7,330 nt of DNA. Origin: an uncultured Eubacteriales bacterium (GTDB lineage: Bacteria > Bacillota > Clostridia > Christensenellales > Christensenellaceae). The translations under genes were made by a program, and so were the position numbers. Numbering within the stretch: the first letter of the stretch is position 1; each line of letters starts with the position of its first letter. Below, piece after piece: positions 5,406 through 7,330 of this stretch. The notes below the pieces were generated by a model. It did no database searches and had not been told where the DNA came from. It worked only from the letters and a program-made list of their open reading frames with translations. The stretch spans positions 1-7,330 of the forward strand of contig CACZNR010000123.1 of NCBI GenBank assembly GCA_902782475.1, in the 5' to 3' direction.

Positions 5406-6731
5406 TCATCGCTCTTTGTTCTCATAACTCTTCTCCTGTCTTGATTTTGTCCTTAAATATAAATGTATTCCTCCAGTCTCAAGTATCCTTTTTCTTAAGT
5501 TTTCTACACCCTGAACCCCTTGATTTTCCAACAACACACTTGCCTTATCCAATGCTTGTACGAATCTCGATACCAAACTGTCAAATCTCTCCATAGCATG
5601 CCGTACACCTATTCCTGCATCCTTTGCAGCTGAAACAAATGAATCGCGTGTTATATCATCGAGTTTTGTAACTCCTCCTATTGAAAAAGCCATGTTATGT
5701 GTCATACCTGTATATCCGGTAGTATTGACTATATCATATGCCGGTGCTAGTCTTATTCTCTTCATGTCTGAACTATATAGGAGAGAATGATTTTTCAAAT
5801 GTCCATCTGTGTTTCCGATCAGATAATTGAATACTATTCTGTCCCATAATTCCATGCAATCTTGTACAGGACGTGATGAGTACTTTCTTAATAATTCAAA
5901 CATAACTTTAAGATACTCATTATCATTATCATTCTCATACTTCATATAGGATGGAATTCCCAAAGCCTGAGCAAAATCCTCCTGATGCAATCTTTCAGGT
6001 AATAGTAAGTTTTCAATAGTATCTGCCTGCTCAGGAAAGTATCGATCATAACGTTTTGATGCAAGCAATATATCTTCATCTTTCCCCTTACCAATATCGA
6101 TTACAAAAGTATCTGGTACAGTAATTCCACAATTCTTTGCAGTGACTGTACATATATACTCATTTTGAACAATCTGTTTCAACCTTACATGACTCTGTTT
6201 AACTATGTGTGTACTTGGAGCGACTCCTTTTGGAAGATACCAGTTACCTTTTACAGGATCCAGATATAATCCAACCTTTCCCGTTGCTCCGGCCAGTGAC
6301 AATCTTGAGCCTATCACCATTGCAACTGATTCCGTAACACCCTCATTTGCCAGTCGTTTTATATCGTCCAAATTCAATGATTCGTATCTGCTATCTATGT
6401 CTTCACCCTGTCGAACGATTTGCAATGCTCCTATACATTCTCGTCCCAAATGGTAAAGAATGTTGATATAATCTAGTTCATCCAGGCGTAGATATTCTGA
6501 AATTGCTTTCCTTGTAAATCCTTCCGGAAGTAAACCCTCAAAATACCTTTTGGTTTGTTCCGGTGAAAAGCTCTCCTTTTGAAGTGGTAAACTCAGCGAG
6601 ATTGCCCTGGATTCCTTATTCAGCAAATAATCTGAATCGTACTCAAATACTGCTTTTGAACTATCATTACCAATTATTTTTCCTACATTAATAAACCTGC
6701 CATTTATTTGTATATTAACTATATATTCCAT
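5406..6731 (-). CDS. hipA: HipA-type serine/threonine kinase toxin
   Basis: A 441-residue kinase, nearly the same length as E. coli HipA (440). HipA toxins phosphorylate a cytoplasmic target (glutamyl-tRNA synthetase in E. coli), halting translation and producing dormant cells; the target here is unknown. The N-terminal subdomain carries FEGLLPEG (64-71). The regulatory loop RLSLAGATGKVGL (143-155) has Ser145 in the place of the autophosphorylated Ser150. WYLPKGVAPSTHIVK (164-178) forms the ATP site. ASKRYDR (224-230) and HQEDFAQALGIP (249-260) follow. The catalytic loop GNTDGHLKN (306-314) has Asp309, Lys313 and Asn314, and APAYD (329-333) gives metal-binding Asp333. All key residues are present, so the kinase should be active. 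The ATG at 6729-6731 starts three bases after the hipB stop with only a weak GAGAG site, so translation is probably coupled to hipB. Confidence 0.95.
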   Translation of the reverse strand: MEYIVNIQINGRFINVGKIIGNDSSKAVFEYDSDYLLNKESRAISLSLPLQKESFSPEQTKRYFEGLLPEGFTRKAISEYLRLDELDYINILYHLGRECIGALQIVRQGEDIDSRYESLNLDDIKRLANEGVTESVAMVIGSRLSLAGATGKVGLYLDPVKGNWYLPKGVAPSTHIVKQSHVRLKQIVQNEYICTVTAKNCGITVPDTFVIDIGKGKDEDILLASKRYDRYFPEQADTIENLLLPERLHQEDFAQALGIPSYMKYENDNDNEYLKVMFELLRKYSSRPVQDCMELWDRIVFNYLIGNTDGHLKNHSLLYSSDMKRIRLAPAYDIVNTTGYTGMTHNMAFSIGGVTKLDDITRDSFVSAAKDAGIGVRHAMERFDSLVSRFVQALDKASVLLENQGVQGVENLRKRILETGGIHLYLRTKSRQEKSYENKER

Positions 6732-6734
6732 TTA

Positions 6735-6947
6735 TCACTCTCTATTTTCAATTCTGCAATCCATTCCCAATAAATTTGCGACCAATATTGCTTTTTCCAT
6801 TTGTATGGTTTTCTTTCCGTTTTCCAAATCCGAAAGAAAGCTGATACTCAACCCACTGAATTCAGAAAGAAACGATTGAGTATATCCTAGTTCTTTTCTT
6901 CTTTGTCTTATAAGCTCTCCAAACTCCTTTGCATTTGTATAAACCAT
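6735..6947 (-). CDS. hipB: HipB-type antitoxin, XRE-family DNA-binding protein
   Basis: A 70-residue helix-turn-helix protein directly upstream of hipA. HipB dimers bind HipA and hold it inactive, and also repress their own promoter. The XRE fold covers residues about 8-63: FGELIRQRRKELGYTQ (9-24) followed by the recognition helix region LSISFLSDLENGKKT (33-47). The start is placed at the ATG at 6945-6947 because AAGGAG (6953-6958) lies five bases upstream. An in-frame ATG 33 bases earlier (6978-6980) has no ribosome site and would add a charged, non-conserved tail. The short C-terminal end after residue 63 (DCRIENRE) has no extended tail. Gene order antitoxin-toxin with a 3-bp gap is the normal hipBA layout. 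Symbol assigned by family and context. Confidence 0.92.
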   Translation of the reverse strand: MVYTNAKEFGELIRQRRKELGYTQSFLSEFSGLSISFLSDLENGKKTIQMEKAILVANLLGMDCRIENRE

Positions 6948-6960
6948 ACTATCTCCTTCT

Positions 6961-7007
6961 CCGAACGGCTTATTTTGCATTACAAAGGCAAAAATTTGTT
7001 AGTTCGG
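6961..7007 (-). promoter_or_regulatory. Leader stem-loop in front of hipB
   Basis: In the hipBA messenger leader CCGAAC (from 7002-7007) can pair with GTTCGG (from 6961-6966). Inside it TTTTGC pairs with GCAAAA (6988-6993 and 6973-6978). The outer stem ends two bases before the AAGGAG ribosome site, so folding could influence antitoxin translation. The same bases also carry copies of the operator core, so the repeat may instead serve HipB binding. Confidence 0.4.
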
Positions 7008-7040
7008 CTAAATTTACTTTTCTTGATTATAATTTAGCCG
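7005..7040. promoter_or_regulatory. Probable HipB operator: perfect 10-bp inverted repeat
   Basis: CGGCTAAATT (7005-7014) and AATTTAGCCG (7031-7040) are exact reverse complements 16 bp apart. One arm sits between the -35 and -10 boxes of the hipBA promoter and touches the -10, the other just past the predicted start site, so binding would block transcription. A further related core AGCCGTT occurs at 6961-6970 (minus strand) beside the ribosome site. The E. coli HipB operator also consists of inverted half-sites, though with a different sequence. Confidence 0.7.
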
Positions 7041-7054
7041 TTTGGCTTTGTCAA
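7026..7054 (-). promoter_or_regulatory. Promoter of hipBA, perfect sigma-70 consensus
   Basis: On the minus strand a perfect -35 TTGACA (7049-7054), exactly 17 bp, and a perfect -10 TATAAT (7026-7031). The predicted start near 7019 gives a leader of about 72 bases before hipB. Such strength fits an operon held down by its own antitoxin. Confidence 0.85.
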
Positions 7055-7061
7055 TTTTTCT

Positions 7062-7316
7062 GTTACCTTACGTATTTTCCATGATTCAGCTCATTTTCGG
7101 ATCTAATACGTAGTGGCTATATCCTGCAAGCCACTCTCTATTCTTAACACATTGGATTTTTGTGTTCCTAGGATAATCGCCAGTTCCTTCTGATAAAGAC
7201 CTTTTTTACAACCTTGTAGCAGTTAAGTTTGATATTATCTTCTGCCGTTCTTCCAGTATTTCCTTATCATCTATTTGGTGCAATTCCTTTCACAAAAAGT
7301 GTTTTTCTGATTTCTG
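7062..7316 (-). pseudogene. Decayed XRE-family helix-turn-helix gene (antitoxin/regulator relic)
   Basis: No intact reading frame exists here, but on the minus strand two broken pieces make one XRE-like protein. The first piece (7289-7209) reads KELHQIDDKEILEERQKI followed by ISNLTATRL and then hits TAA at 7206-7208. In another frame 7207-7106 continues with KKGLYQKELAIILGTQKSNV and LRIESGLQDIATTY, ending at TAG (7103-7105). Joined, this matches the common pattern 'II..L...R..KGLTQKELA..LGT.QS.ISRIESG' of XRE antitoxins. Past the TAG the same frame still shows I-R-K-stop-A-E-S, like the helix after the wing. There is also a TGA at 7290-7292. At least one frameshift and two or three stops make it non-functional. 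It fills the stretch upstream of hipB; no other gene was seen there. The full length and original partner are unknown. Confidence 0.7.
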
Positions 7317-7330
7317 ATATACTGTCAAGA

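Noticed and set aside
5396..5596. 66-codon plus-strand frame near the hipA end
   Set aside because: It is antisense to the hipA 3' end, lacks a ribosome site and any domain.
6948..6980. Upstream ATG (6978-6980) as the start of hipB
   Set aside because: No ribosome site precedes it and the added residues are not XRE-like; the ATG at 6945-6947 has AAGGAG at ideal spacing.
7323..7328. TTGACA on the minus strand as a promoter for the XRE relic
   Set aside because: No acceptable -10 box is found 16-18 bp downstream, and the sequence ends two bases past it.

Overview
The window looks like chromosomal DNA from a low-to-moderate GC Firmicute, probably a gut or rumen Clostridia member such as Lachnospiraceae. 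The basis is strong AGGAGG-type ribosome binding sites, near-consensus TTGACA/TATAAT promoters, frequent AGA and ATA codons, and the families present. The exact lineage is inference.

Left part (1-2247): a compact sugar-catabolism locus. On the minus strand lie the N-terminal 181 residues of an FGGY carbohydrate kinase (cut by the window edge) and, upstream of it, a complete decarboxylase/synthase of the 3-hexulose-6-phosphate synthase / 3-keto-L-gulonate-6-phosphate decarboxylase group. An IclR-type regulator is transcribed divergently. The 159-bp regulator/enzyme gap holds two near-consensus promoters back to back, and a perfect 10-bp inverted repeat covers the point where they meet. The arrangement (IclR regulator, FGGY kinase, KGPDC-like enzyme) recalls the E. 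coli yiaJ / yiaK-S ketogulonate cluster, but the substrate here is not known. A terminator and then a fresh promoter separate the enzyme gene from the kinase gene.

Middle part (2248-5405): a Fic-domain AMP-transferase with a built-in inhibitory helix (minus strand) ends 20 bp from the regulator gene. Divergent from it is a complete membrane proton-pumping pyrophosphatase (hppA) carrying the Lys/Thr signature of the potassium-independent class. A strong hairpin terminator, probably working in both directions, closes hppA.

Right part (5406-7330): a complete hipBA toxin-antitoxin operon on the minus strand (HipB antitoxin, then HipA Ser/Thr kinase, 3 bp apart). It is driven by a perfect-consensus sigma-70 promoter overlapped by a 10-bp inverted repeat that is the probable HipB operator. 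Upstream of it (about 7062-7316) lies a decayed, frameshifted XRE-family helix-turn-helix gene on the same strand, probably the relic of another antitoxin or regulator.

Housekeeping-type genes (kinase, decarboxylase, hppA) therefore alternate with accessory, more AT-rich stress/toxin-type genes (Fic, hipBA, XRE relic), which suggests an insertion-prone neighbourhood. No rRNA, tRNA, CRISPR array or transposase was seen.
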